Shown here: positions 24,431 through 36,759 of the stretch, piece by piece
Layout of the letters: every line of letters begins with the position of its first letter
How positions within the stretch are numbered: position 1 is the stretch's first letter
From: Smallanthus sonchifolius
Lineage: Eukaryota > Streptophyta > Magnoliopsida > Asterales > Asteraceae
Direction: 5' to 3'
DNA length: 64,000 bases
NCBI GenBank assembly: GCA_023525975.1
Contig: CM042018.1
Location: forward strand, 79,057,001-79,121,000
Program-made: the position numbers and the translations under genes
Notes under the pieces: model-generated
What the model was told of the DNA's origin: nothing
The model's input: the letters and a program-made list of their open reading frames with translations, nothing else
Databases searched by the model: none

Positions 24431-27072
24431 TGTCACACCCCGCCAGGGCGGAAACGCGAGGCGCGACTTTCACTGGTTTCCAAAGCATATGATTACCGCA
24501 AACACATACATGTAATTGGATACATAACTGAATTTAAAATATTTACATTACAAAATATCAATTTGAGTTTACAAATGTTTAAGATTTCGCAAATATGACT
24601 CAAGACCATGAGCTATACAAGAGAAATCCTCCCAAAAGCCGTATCCACGTGCATGCATGTAACCTACATTGCTAACCTGATGACCACGTTCAATTTCCTG
24701 AAAACATACTTAAAACTGTCAACACGAGGTTGGTGAGTTCACAAGTTATTATAAAGAGTTATCATAAACCCAATGTTTAAATCTGATCTTTTTGCCGATC
24801 AAAACTCTTTGTTAAACCTGATCATTTTAACCTGATCAGTACTCTTTCGTTTAAACCTGATCACTTTAACCTGATCAGAATTCTTTACTTTAAACCTGAT
24901 CACTTTACCCTGATCAGAACACTTTTGTGTAAAACCTGATCATTTTAACCTGATCAGAACTCTTTTGATAAACCTGATCACTTTACCCTGATCAGAACTC
25001 TTTTGTGTAAAACCTGATCATTTTAACCTGATCAGAACTCTTTTGATAAACCTGATCACTTTACCCTGATCAGAACTCTTTTGTGTAAAACCTGATCATT
25101 TTAACCTGATCAGAACTCTTTTGATAAACCTGATCACTTTACCCTGATCAGAACTCTTTTGTGTAAAACCTGATCACTTTACCTTGATCAGAACTCTTTT
25201 GTGTAAAACCTGATCATTTTAACCTGATCAGAACCCTTTTGTGTGTATTACCAATGAATATGATTACTAATCCGATCTATTGACCCCATTTGTAAGCTTG
25301 CAAGGAATACAAAATAGTATGTAATGTACGAGACCGTAACCAAACCCCAACTTTCTGTGCCTCCCCTCGCCTTTCTGCGAGTAAGACAATATGCGGTCAT
25401 TCGGCCATTTTGACCCCTGGTTAGCGTGACTAACCATGACCGGAGGCGTCACCCCCAATAGTACTATTCATATAATCCCGGGCTAAATCCATAGCTAATG
25501 GTTACTAATTTATTACGAGGACTTTAAGCGCTTTATTGTTCCCTCAATACATACATACGGTCAGATCATTAGTTCCATTCATTTATACACAAAAGTCTTT
25601 TACAAGTATGTTTCCACCCCAAATCATTTCAAAAACTTAGAAAAAGGGGATTAGTGAAACTCACCTCGACAGTATGAATGCTAGCAAATATTTGAATGAC
25701 GGCAGATTCGCCTATCCGTATCCTATTTACACAAGGATAACATACACGTTAAGACTACTTGTCTTAAACGCAAATTGTTCACTTGACTTGGCCGATCTGA
25801 TTACTTTTGTTTTAATTATCTTTTTAGTTTTTCCAACCTTGTTTTGTTATGAAAATAGTTCTGAGTTACAGCCTTATGGGCTGATGAACAGGTATCGAAA
25901 CTTTCTTAGTTTCGATTGAACAGAACAGATGTCGAAACTTCCTAGTTTCGACTGAGTGAAATAGGTATCAAAACTACCTAGTTTCGATTGGCAAAAATAG
26001 TATCGAAACTACCTAGTTTCGATTGTACACAGGTATCGAAACTTCCTAGTTTCGATTGAGGATTAGATATCGAAACTCCTAGTTTCGATAGAACAACCGG
26101 TATCGAAACTCCTAGTTTCGATTGAATAACTGGTATCGAAACTCCTAGTTTCGATCAATAGGTATCGAAACTCCCAGTTTCGATTGACCAACAGGTATCG
26201 AAACTATAGTTTCGATATCTGCACTTTGATTTACAGAATTCACTCTGTATATTTTTATGTTCAAATCTTGAGTTTGACACAGTTTTCTTGTTATCTTATT
26301 TGTGTTTGAATGATTTGTATGTTTAGTTACGGTTTTAAAGCAAATAATCTGGATGGTATCGAGTTTTTACCTCAAACCGAGAATGGCGATCTTTAGAGAA
26401 AAACAGAGAAGTAGTCTTGAATCTTTTGAGCTTTCTTCAAGAACACTTGAAATTCTCCTTATGACACCGAATTATGGTGATTTTCGCTTTAAAACTGGAC
26501 TTCGATTTGAAAGGGAATTGGGAATTTGCCGTAAGAAAAGAGAAGGTTTGAAAGGAATGGTGAAGTTTCATCTGAAGAGTATGGTTTTCATCTGAATCAA
26601 AGTGAATCAGGCAAGTGGGAGCATGGCTCCCCTGACTCTCGGCCAAGAAAGTCAAGAAGTTGTTTAGGGGTTAATGATAACCAATTTTTAAATATTAATT
26701 TATTATGGTATTAGTATCAATTAGAGTTTTAAAGGGGTAATTTAATTCAGTTTCGATTCTTCACGGTATTATAATTTTTAACCATTTTATGGCTCGTTGA
26801 AGAAAATATTAGAATCTTGGCTCAACGTAAATTTTGTGTAATATATATGTATATATATTTTTCTGGTTATTTTATTTAACCATTTATGTTCGCATTAAGT
26901 CGGGTTATCCTGCTTACTTTTTCTAGTAACTCTTTACGGTTTACTAGACTTGGAACAAACTTCTTTGATAGACTTCTTGACTTTACTTAGTCAAAATAAA
27001 ATATCAGGAAATAATAATTATGAACGTGCGTTTATGAAATGTGGATATTGACCTGAAATGCTGGGTGTCACA
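24431..27072 (-). repeat. T4 5' LTR
   Basis: 2642 bp, near-identical to 16017-18659. Contains the TGATCA array at 24791-25246 and the hairpin array at 25889-26218. The right edge GGGTGTCACA is followed by the AAGCA duplication. Confidence 0.95.
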
Positions 27073-28385
27073 AAGCATTTCGTAAAACGTGGTGCAATGT
27101 CGTTTTGCAACACATGTAAAATCCCTGAGCACTTTACCGAAAACTGTTACAAAAACAAGAAGCCCATTACTTGTTATGGCTGTGGAGAGCCTAGGCACAT
27201 TAAAACTCAATGCCCAAAGCAAAAAGTGGTAGGAACTTCTGGAACAAAACATGCTGAAGGCGTTAAAAAGAACGCCAGGGCATTTGTCTTGAATACCAAT
27301 GATGTAGTCAAGATACCGGATGTCATTACCGGTACGTTTCTGGTCAATATTATCTTTGCAAGGGTATTATTTGACTCTAGTGTGAACCAAAGCTTTATAT
27401 ATATTAAATTTTGTAAGCTTTTAGATAAACCCTTAGCTAGATTAGATAAATCTTATGAGGTCAAGACAACAAACAGAGATTTAGTTCGAATCTTTAGTTC
27501 TTTGAACGACTGTAAGATCTCATTATCCGGACATGTCTTACCTGTGCAACTGTTGCCGATGACATTGGTAGGTTTTTACATTGTCTTGGGAATGGATTGG
27601 CTATCTGCCAACCAAGCCCGTATACTTTGCGATAAGAAATCGATTGAGTTTCGTGTGCCTAGTGGTAAAGTAATTACTATCAAAGGAGATAAATGTTCCA
27701 ACCCTGTTGGAATCATATCACTCCTTAAGGCAACAAAGTATCTGAACAAGAGATGCTTAGCACACCTTCTATCAGTTACAACCAATAAGGAAGCAAAGCA
27801 AATGAAAGACGTTCTAGTTGTATCTAAATATCCTGAAGTATTCCAGGAGGAATTACCAGGATTACCGCCAGATCAAGAAGTGGAATTTAGAATTAATCTA
27901 GTACCAGGAACAGCACAAATAGCTAAGGCCCCGTACAGATTAGCCCCAATGGAAATGGTGGAACTAAAGAAACAACTTGAAGAGTTGTTGGAAAAAGGAT
28001 TTATTAGACCAAGTTCTTCATATTGGGAAGGTCTGGTATTATTTGTTAAGAAGAAAGACAGGTCAATGCGTATGTGTATTGATTACCGTGAACTGAATAA
28101 GGTTACGATCAAGAACAGATATCCACTCCCTCGTATTGATGATATGTTTGATCAAATTCAGGGAGCAGGCTGTTTCTCTAATATTGACCTTCGTTCAAGG
28201 TACCATCAATTGAAGGTACAAGAAGAAGACATATCCAAAACTACGTTTAAAACGAGATACAGACATTATGAGTTCACAGCAATGCCTTTCGGACTCACTA
28301 ATGCACCGACAGCATTCATAGATACGATGAATCAAATATGTAAGCATTGCTTGGATAAGTTCGTTATCGTATTCATATACGATAT
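27073..28385 (+). pseudogene. T3 gag C-terminus-protease-RT (first part)
   Basis: Resumes T3 gag after T4: two zinc knuckles (CNTCKIPEHFTENC, CYGCGEPRHIKTQC), a degraded protease active site (LFDSSVNQSF instead of DSGA), then RT (KKKDRSMRMCIDYRELNK, MPFGLTNAPT). The catalytic motif reads FIYD (Asp to Tyr), and solo LTR S2 is inserted directly after it. Other substitutions at normally invariant sites (SRYHQL for SGYHQL) fit long neutral decay. Confidence 0.92.
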
Positions 28386-28404
28386 TGATGCTTTGTGTTT
28401 AGTG

Positions 28405-28436
<32 letters not shown>

Positions 28437-30111
28437 TATATTCTTAATGTTCAGATTAGAGTTACACAAAATCAAGTTTTACATTTATAAATTAAAATGA
28501 TAATTACTTCGACTTAAAACACACATAATATGCAAGTGTACCTATCGCACCATGGACACGGATTCCTTACTCTACCCTTGCTATTGGTTGACCGAGATAG
28601 AAATTGGATGGGTTTTTATTTAAAAGGAAGAGAAAAAAGAAAAGGAAAGTAATTAGGAATTATATCTCATCCAAGATGTTATTTCGGTTGTTATCACTTG
28701 TTAATTAATATTATATTTTAATAAGGTTGGTCAAAGTTACAAGTACTAACCCTTTCGATGGGGGAGTTAGCATTTCGTAACGGAACAGTGGATACGGTCG
28801 GCCAACTGTTCCTAATAATTCTCGTAATCCTAACAGTGAAGTCCGTCAGTTGTCCCGTAATTTATTATTCGGACTAATATTATCCTGTCGACTGGCGTAC
28901 GCCATGTCGTGCAACTTCTTTTGGAAAATCGGAATGCGCAACTTCCTCCAAAGCTACTTTATAAATGCTCGAACCTAACAATTTATATTCTTAAAATAGT
29001 TGTCTTTACTTGTAATAATATTTTAAATAAATAAAACATTCCTTCTTGAGGTTAAACCCCATGGCTCGCGGTAGAAGTCCTCTTCAAGCCAACACAAGAG
29101 AAGTAAAGAAATACCGACACGAACCACAAGGTCCAGCAATGAATCGAATGACTTGTTGAATACCCAAACCTCCAATCAACCCATAATGTTAAACCTATAC
29201 TAACCGGGCCCTTGGTAGCACCAAAATTTGTATATAGACCGTACAAACTCGAATAAGTTTCCCAAGCAAGAAGTCTTGCTTAAGTAACTCACAAGATTTA
29301 ATATTATTAAGTTGGTTTTAAGATTACTCATTCTTGTCTTTTTAAGACAGATTAAAACAAAGACTTTAAGAACATAATATTCTAAAAATACTTCATTAAT
29401 TAGACAAAGTTCAACAAACCCATGTAACGCAAGAAGACTAGCCACGAATGACCATACAAGTGACTCCATTAACCCTTAGATCATGTGTGGAAGTGATCCA
29501 ACACCAAGGGAGACTGGGTATAGGTTTCTTCTTGTTTACTTGAATGATGAGAATCATACCATATTACAGAAATATCAAAAAGAAAATAAACAAAGAAAAA
29601 GCTAAAAATGGAACAAAATCGAGAGAGTTTCGGCCCTAGCAGAGCACTAGGGCTTCCACTAACCCGATCTTGGACACCTAAATGCGTGGAATAATCTTGC
29701 TATTTATATGCTAAGATTTGGGCAATGCACGGTCGTGCATGCACGGTTGTGAAAAGTACTCTTTTCTTGCACGTGAGGGAAACTGGCAGCTTTGCAGGCT
29801 TTGGGACAAGTGGCAGGCATTTGCACGGCCGTGCAATGGGATTCATGGCCGTGCATTCTTCAATTTTGATTCTGGTTAACTTTTTGACTTCCTGTGTTGA
29901 TTTCTTGGGTGCTTGATCGTTTAATTGGCTTACAGGTGCTGATTTCCCCTTGATTTTGAGTGATTTCTTCATGTTTTTGCAAGGAAGGGTTAATTATCCC
30001 GTTATTTCAAAAAGGAATGAATTAAGTATCAATTCCTATCAAAATACCTAAAAGTGTGATAAATATGGGGATAATTGTGCATGAAAAAAATGTATAAATT
30101 ATGACATATCA
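28386..30111. mobile_element. S2: solo LTR (1726 bp), family not identified
   Basis: Starts TGATGCTTTG, ends GACATATCA, and is flanked by a perfect 5-bp duplication GATAT (28381-28385 and 30112-30116) in T3 RT. The TGAT...ATCA ends and length suit an LTR, and no internal domain is present. It holds palindromic GCACGGTCGTGC-like motifs at 29725-29845. Short open frames in it look like noise. It could be Ty1/copia or Ty3/gypsy. Confidence 0.8.
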
Positions 30112-30116
30112 GATAT

Positions 30117-30885
30117 ACTGATTTATTCCAAAAGTAAGAAAGAACATGCGTATCATCTAAAAGTAATTCTTGAATGACTTAAGAACGAGAAGTTATATGC
30201 CACATTCTCCAAGTGTGATTTTTGGTTATCTGTAGTGCATTTTCTCGGACATATTATAAATGCTAATGGAATTCAAGTTAATCATGCTAAGATCGAAGCA
30301 ATTATTAAATGGGAAGTACCGAATCACCGACCGAAGTTCGGAGTTTCTTAGGTTTGGCGGGATATTACAGAAGATTTATCCAGGACTTTTCCCGACTTGT
30401 CGTCCCTCTCACTTCCTTAACAAGGAAATCTGTGAAATACGAGTGGGGACCAAAGCAGGAGGAAGCTTTTGAGATGCTTAAGAAAAAGTTAACAAATGCT
30501 TATTATTTAGAGGACTTTGAAGTTTATTGTGATGCTTCATATACCGGTCTTGGTGGCGCATTGGTGCAATGAAATAAATTCATTGCCTATGCGTCTCGAC
30601 AGTTAAAAACTCATGAACGGAACTATATGACTCATGATTCAGAGTTGGGTGCCATAATTTTTGCGTTAAAATTATGGGGACACTATCTCTATGGAGTCAG
30701 GTTCACTGTGTTCACTGACCAAAAAAGTTTGAAATCTATCTTTGGTCAGAAAGAGTTGAACATAAGGCATAGAAGGTGGTTAGAAATCTTAAGTGATTAT
30801 GATTACGAAATCTGCTATCATGAAGGTAAGGCTAATGTAGTAGCTGATGCCTTAAGTCGAAAAGAAAGAGAAAAGCCGAAAAGGC
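30117..30885 (+). pseudogene. T3 RT (second part)-RNase H
   Basis: Continues RT after S2 (LIYSKSKKEHAYHLK, FSKCDFWL, FLGHIINANGI) into RNase H (YCDASYTGLGGALVQ, KANVVADALSRK). A stop in the palm region (near 30177), a frameshift around 30320 and a TGA near 30570 break it. T5 cuts it right after SRKEREKPK. Confidence 0.9.
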
Positions 30886-31290
30886 GGAATCAAGCAAACA
30901 AATCACCAATAACCTCTTGGAAAGGCGGAATTCAATCCAAGAGATAACGAGATCAAATCCACGGATCAAACGTCAAAATACGAATAACAAGTCATAAGAA
31001 CGAGATCAATCACAAAACGCTTTCTTCAATTAGAAACAATACTTATTACAATTTTCTAACTATGTGTAGAAAATACCAAAGCTAGACTAATCACACTGAA
31101 ACTCAGCTAAGACAAAATGATCAAAAGTTCTAATTACAATTTAAACAAAAAGACTATTTATAAGTTAAAGTTTTCGTCTGAAAACTTTCTTGACCGAAAA
31201 CGTTTTCGACCGAAACAGTTTTCGACCGAAAACTATACACTTGTACATTTTGAGCTTTGAACTTGGATTCGATGGACTACTAGGTTCCAA
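30886..31290 (-). repeat. T5 3' LTR (end truncated)
   Basis: Matches 34613-35017. TATA-like CTATTTATAA (reverse strand TTATAAATAG) at 31154-31163, with a GTTTTCGACCGAAAAC-type palindrome cluster at about 31165-31235, directly upstream of the TATA in LTR sense. Confidence 0.85.
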
Positions 31291-31321
31291 TGATCATCCC
31301 CTAGTCCATTGAATACCAATT

Positions 31322-34137
31322 ATTTAGTCTTTGTCTTCAACTGGCTTTGCTTCCACTTTAACACGCTTCAATTCCAACTCCTGCAATCTTTTCTTGATTA
31401 TCTTTGCTTCAGCTCGCATATAGAGACATCTTCCAATCACACGCATATACAACTTCGCTTCAGTCTTGATCAACATTCCCATATCACATTGAATGGTATT
31501 ATAATACAGAATCTCCAGGTCTTCATCATAAAAACTAAATAACTCCATTGGATCAAATATTCTAAACTCAGGAATATCTCGTTGTAATATAACAGCTTCA
31601 TGTGTCTTACTGTCATAATACCAACGAATAAAATCCTTAACAAAGCTTTCTTTTCTTGCTGAAATGTAAACAGTTGATACTGTATCAGCAGGTTACACAA
31701 TGTACTCATACTTTCTCTTTCGTGTCTATCTGTCTCTTTTCTTCTTCTTGACACACATAGGAATTTGAGGTTGAAAAGTTGTAAATCTATCTTGAATGCA
31801 CTGATGTCTGAGAAATCGTTCAAAGTATGATGCATAATTGTTGTTTGAGGGATTGAGTAAGTCAAGATGACTTAGCTCACGCACATCCTATCTTGGTAAA
31901 CTCTACAACTTGTGACTTATCTTAAAATATTGAATATCCCTATCAACCGTTTTTATCACATACATCTTCTTATCATTGTCATATTTCCATCAAAGAATCT
32001 GTCCCGTCAAAGCTTTCTTAGGATTTCTTATCTTTTGAGTAATCCTCTCAACTATAGAAGGTTTCTCGTCTTTCTTCCACCACAAACTCTTGTCAGTAAC
32101 ATTCTATTTTGGTGTTGAGTCCTTTTGAGCTTCACCTTTGTCACTTTCTTCAGCTGGAATCTCAAACGTATTACTTTTATCAACAATATTATCCATCTTA
32201 CCTATCACCGACCCATCTCCTTCAACATAAGTTTGTGTATGTTCATACTCATACTTTGTATACTCTTTCTCAGTAGGACCTTCATCATCTGATTCAGGTT
32301 CATTCCAACCAGTATCCATGTTTTCAGTACCATCACTGTTATGATCATCATCTGAAGGTTTATTTTCATTTTTCTTTATATCAGTGATTATAACGTCATT
32401 GTCTTCCGCTTCTTCATTCTCCTTCTCCTCTTCTACTTCCTCTTTCTCTCCTTCTTTACTCTGAATATCATCAATTTCCATGCCTTCACCTTGTGGATTA
32501 ATCAATGCATCCACATCAAATAAATCTTGCGAACCAAATAAACTTGCTTCAATAATTGGAGATTGATTTTGTTGAGAGGGTGAAGCAGTAGACGGTCCTT
32601 CTTGATTTTCATTCACTTGTAACTCTGTAGGGTTGGGTTGAGGTTCAACATGAGATTGTTGAGGTTGAAATCCAATATGTCTGATTAAATCTTGCACCAA
32701 ACTTTGTAATTGATTTATTTGTATCTGTTGTTGATCCAATTGCTCTTGCTTTCTATGATCACTAGCTTCACTTCTCTAATCTCTCTAACACTAACTGCTA
32801 CTATACTCCCGAGATTAGTTATTTGAGTCTTCAACAGACTAACAGTATTTACAGTCTCTTGAGTTGCATCGTTCGTAAACTCTTCATCAATCAAACTATA
32901 ATCTCTCGAAGCTTTAAACTTTGCAGGTTCTGGAATCTTTTTACCTTTACCTTTGCCAGTATCTCTTTGTACCATTGTCTTTAATCTCTTTCTTTCAAGA
33001 ATTTTAAACACAATACCCTTAGACGGAGGAGGTTTAGAAGGTATGTTCTCTTCAGCTCCAGATTCCTTTATTTTGTTTGGAGTTTCCGTTGCTGTTGCTT
33101 CTGCTTCTGGAGTAATCACATTCGTTTCATTCTGAACTTGTTCTGTTTCAATAACAATTTCATTAAATTTCACATCTGATACTACATTCACACATTGATC
33201 ATTTCTTTCTATAACTTCCGGTTCATTAGTTTCAGGAACAACATTCTCTACATTTTCACCATGTTCTTTATTTCCTTTAGTATTTTCTGGTTGTTCATCA
33301 CTTTGATTCTGATTTACCTGATGAACACCACCATCACCATATTTACCATTATCACCATCTTCACTCTCATATCCATCGTTATCTTCTACTCGACTGCTTA
33401 ATAAGTCATCAATTTAATCACCGACTCCAAAATATTGATCTGGATTTTCACCAAGCATATTTGGAAATAGATGAGTGACTTGTCCACTAAAATTATTCTT
33501 CTTTCGAATAGTATTCATGCTACTAAAGATAGACTCTGACATGTGCTCAAGTGGTAATTCTATTCCATCATTTCGTAAGTCTGGTAACAGAGTATTAATG
33601 ATCATCTGAATGAATCTTGGATAAAGCAAGAACTTGTGATTCTGTCTTGGTCCCACAAAGTTGTTGATCATTGCTTCAAATATCATTCTAGAAAAGTTAA
33701 ATCTTATGTGAGTCACCAAACATACTAACGCCATGCTAAACACTTCTCCAATCTGATCAAAGCCTCTAGTCCTTGGGCCTAGACAATGTAAGAACACATG
33801 AACTAAGTACCTCCATTGCTTGCCCAATACAGTATTTGTAACTTGCTTTCTTGCTAAATGACCTTCATAACCCATTGTAAGAATTATACTAGAAACTCTT
33901 GTATAGCTCTGTCTGTAAGGAAAATCAAAAGTATCCCTGGAATTTAGGAATTCCCTAACAACTTGTTTAGTTACTTTGATCTTCTTGCCACCAACTGTAC
34001 TCTCTATCCAGATCTCTTTATTCACATGTTTGTACACAACATTCTCCCAAAACAATCCAAGTGGATTTGTATGGAATCATATTGATTCAGAATCGTTTTG
34101 ATTTTGTTGTCTTGGTTTTTGATTAAGTAAGCACATG
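31322..34137 (-). pseudogene. T5 internal ORF, uncharacterised
   Basis: Reverse-strand gene-like region, probably starting at the ATG near 34137. N-terminal part to 33414: globular, with KEIWIESTVGGKKIKVTKQ, KQWRYLVHVFLHCLGPRTRG and IRFNFSRMIFEAMINN. Middle: acidic low complexity, then Gln-rich (MDQQQIQINQLQSLVQDLIR). C-terminal: SFVKDFIRWYYDSKTHEA and a basic helical end to 31322. Lesions: TGA near 34080, TAA 33414-33416, and a frameshift near 32745. It resembles an Asteraceae repeat protein that I recall being annotated, doubtfully, as 'synaptobrevin, longin-like'. I see no SNARE motif and assign no function. Confidence 0.7.
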
Positions 34138-34578
34138 ATCACATTAATTTGAATGAGATGAGTGATGTAAAGAATCATATATGATTAGGGTATGCGGATA
34201 TCCGTAAGATATTGGATATGTCTTCTCAGGAAAAAATTTTTGATCGAAAACAAGATTTCGAACAGGACATTTCTGACAGCTGATTTCGGACATTTTCAAA
34301 GATTTCGGACGGAGATTTCGATCGAAAACTCTAATCGAAAAGGATTTCGGACAAAATGGAGATTTTCGACCCTTCAAGCGACTCTTAGGACGATGCTTCC
34401 CAAGAACCCCAAATTCGACCTGTAACTTTCTGAAAGTAAAATCAAGTCTCCAAATCAATCCCAACCTTCATCTCCATAAAAAATAGCATATAATACTTGA
34501 AAATGGCGATGAAAATCACATTGAAACGATCTCAAATGATGAAAAACTATCTTAAAACACCACGAGCTTCAACCAACA

Positions 34579-34590
34579 GCTCCGATACCA
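34579..34590 (-). other. T5 primer binding site (iMet-like)
   Basis: The reverse strand reads TGGTATCGGAGC, one base off the canonical TGGTATCAGAGC, 2 nt from the LTR. Confidence 0.8.
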
Positions 34591-34592
34591 CT

Positions 34593-35019
34593 TGTTATAC
34601 CCTCTGATCTGCTGGAATCAAGCAAACAAATCACCAATAACCTCTTGGAAAGGCGGAATTCAATCCAAGAGATAACGAGATCAAATCCACAGATCAAACG
34701 CCAAAATACGAATAACACGCCAAAAGAACGAGATCAATCACAAAATGCATTCTTCTATTAGAAACAATACTGATTACAATTTGCTAACTCTATGTAGAAA
34801 ACACCTAAGCTAGACTAATCACACTGAAACTCAGCTAAGACAAAATGATCAAAAGTTCTAATTACAATTCAAACAAATGACTATTTATAAGCTAAAGTTT
34901 TCGTCCGAAAACTTTCTCGACCGAAAACGTTTTCGACCGACACAGTTTTCAACCGAAAACTATACACTTGTACATTTTGAGCTTTGAACTTGGATTCGAT
35001 GGATTACTAGGTTCCAACA
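34593..35019 (-). repeat. T5 5' LTR (427 bp)
   Basis: Complete LTR. The reverse strand starts TGTTGGAACC and ends ATAACA. TATA-like TTATAAATAG at 34881-34890 (reverse), with a palindrome cluster (CGAAAACGTTTTCG) immediately upstream at about 34900-34970. Confidence 0.88.
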
Positions 35020-36474
35020 AGTTCGTGCCTTGAAACTTGATTTAAAGATCGACCTCATAGAACACATTAAAGAGGCATAGAAATTAACCTTAGAAAAGGC
35101 AAATCTTGAAAAGGAAGGTATGAAAGGAGTGATTGATCAGTTGATTAATGTAAACGATGACCTTATACGAATGAATAAACGAATATGGGTATCGATTATT
35201 AGAGATTTTGAGAGCGACTTCTCAAAGAGGCTAAAAAATTTAAATATACCATGCACCCAGGAAGCGAAAATTTTTTTAAAGATTTGAGACCCGACTACCG
35301 GTGGATTGGGATGAAAAAGCAGATTGCTTTATATGTTGCAAAATGTCTGACCTGTTCACAGGTTAGGGCAGAACATCAGAAACCTTCTGGGTTATTGCAA
35401 CAAATTGAAATTCCTATATGGAAATGGGAAATGATAACCATGGGTTTTATTACGAAACATCTCCGAATGAGCCAAGGAAATGATAATATCTGGGTTATCA
35501 TTAATAGACTGACAAAGTTTGCTCATTTCCTCCTAATGAAGAAACATATAGTAAGGATAAGTTGGCACAATTATATGTCGACAAAATCGTGTCTTTACAC
35601 GGTGTGCCGTTATCCATTGTGTCAGATAGAGATAGTCGTTTTACGTCTCAATTCTGGCAAAGCTTCCACAAAGCACTCGGAATGCAAGTAAATCTTAACA
35701 CTGCTTATCATCCTCAAACGGATGGTAAGAGTGAAAGAATGATACAAACTTTGGAAGATATGCTTTGAACTTGTGTAATAGACCTCGTAGGAGGATGACC
35801 ACTTAGCTCTGATGGAATTTTCGTATAACAATAGTTATCCCACAAGCATCAAAGCTGCCCTGTTTGAAGCCTTGTATGGCAGAAGATGCAGAACTACGAT
35901 CTGCTGGGCATAAATTCAAGAAAATCAATTGTCAGTTCCTGAGATAGTTCATGAAACAACTGACAAGGTATTACAAATTCATGAACGTTTGAAAACAGCT
36001 CGTGATATACAGAAAAATTACGCTGGTAAGCGTCGTAAGCCGTTAGAATTCTGTGTTCGCGATCGAGTATTGTTGAAAGTCTCACACTGGAAAGGTGTGG
36101 TTTGATTTAGAAATAAAGGTAAACATAGTCCAAGATTCGTTGGACCATTCAAGATTCTTAAAAGAATCGGACCGGTCGGCTACCAACTTGAATTGCTAGA
36201 GGAAATGAACGGTGTTCATGATGTGTTCCATGTGTCAAACTTGCGAAAGTGTTTGGCTGATGAATCTCTGGTAATGCCTCTACAAGACGTAGAGGTGAAT
36301 GAAAAATTGAAATTTATTGAACAACCTCTGTAAATTGAGGATCGTCAGATTAAAAAAATAAAAAGGAAGAGGCTGGTGTTGGTAAAAGTGAAATGGAACT
36401 CCAGACGTGGGCCTGAGTACACGTGGGAACTGGAGAGTGAAATGAAAAAGAAATACCCGCACTTGTTTCAATAA
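35020..36474 (+). pseudogene. T3 integrase and chromodomain
   Basis: Resumes T3 after T5. A coil-rich linker, the HHCC finger (MHPGSENFFKDL, CLTCSQVRAEHQ), the integrase core and the C-terminal chromodomain-like part (KVKWNSRRGPEYTWELE), ending TAA 36472-36474. The first catalytic Asp is Gly (MGFITK instead of MDFITK). The second Asp (SDRDSRF) and Glu (SERMIQTLED) remain. A frameshift near 35550 and several stops (for example TGA near 35766) add to the decay. Confidence 0.92.
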
Positions 36475-36497
36475 ATATCTAGTACGAGATTTAAATA

Positions 36498-36510
36498 AAG
36501 ATGGGGAGGA
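36498..36510 (+). other. T3 polypurine tract
   Basis: AAGATGGGGAGGA directly precedes the LTR start TGTAACCCC. Confidence 0.85.
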
Positions 36511-36759
36511 TGTAACCCCAGGACAAATTCCGAGGTCCTCTTTTGCTAAGTTTGGAACTCTAGGGGTTGGTTTTGCCAATGCCCAAAGTTGAAAGGGTTG
36601 AAAAATGAAAAATTCTGAAAATGGGTTGGTAGCGGACCGCTAAGGCTGCAAGCCTGGAAGTCTGTTAAGCCTTGTACGTGTAACATCCCAAAATTTAAAG
36701 GCTCGAGAAACAAGAACGACGAATAATACAAAGTTCAAGGTCTAAAATGAAAATTTTGT

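Larger units (their letters stand above)
16017..27072 (-). mobile_element. T4: complete, young Ty3/gypsy chromovirus (11,056 bp)
   Basis: Two LTRs (16017-18659 and 24431-27072), primer site, extra ORF, gag, pol and polypurine tract all present in reverse orientation. Perfect target duplication AAGCA (16012-16016 and 27073-27077) inside T3 gag. By eye the LTRs differ at about six substitutions and one indel over 2.64 kb (roughly 0.25%), so insertion was recent. Gag-pol nevertheless has two stops and one frameshift. Confidence 0.97.
30886..35019 (-). mobile_element. T5: non-autonomous LTR retrotransposon (LARD-like) with a non-pol ORF
   Basis: Two direct repeats (30886-31290 and 34593-35019) enclose 3.3 kb without any gag, protease, RT or integrase motif. 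On the reverse strand the LTR begins TGTTGGAACC and ends GGGTATAACA, followed after 2 nt by TGGTATCGGAGC, a variant iMet primer site. A polypurine-like CTAGGGGATG precedes the other LTR. The left LTR lacks about 20 terminal bases, so no target duplication is visible. By eye the LTRs differ at roughly 6% of positions. Confidence 0.85.
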
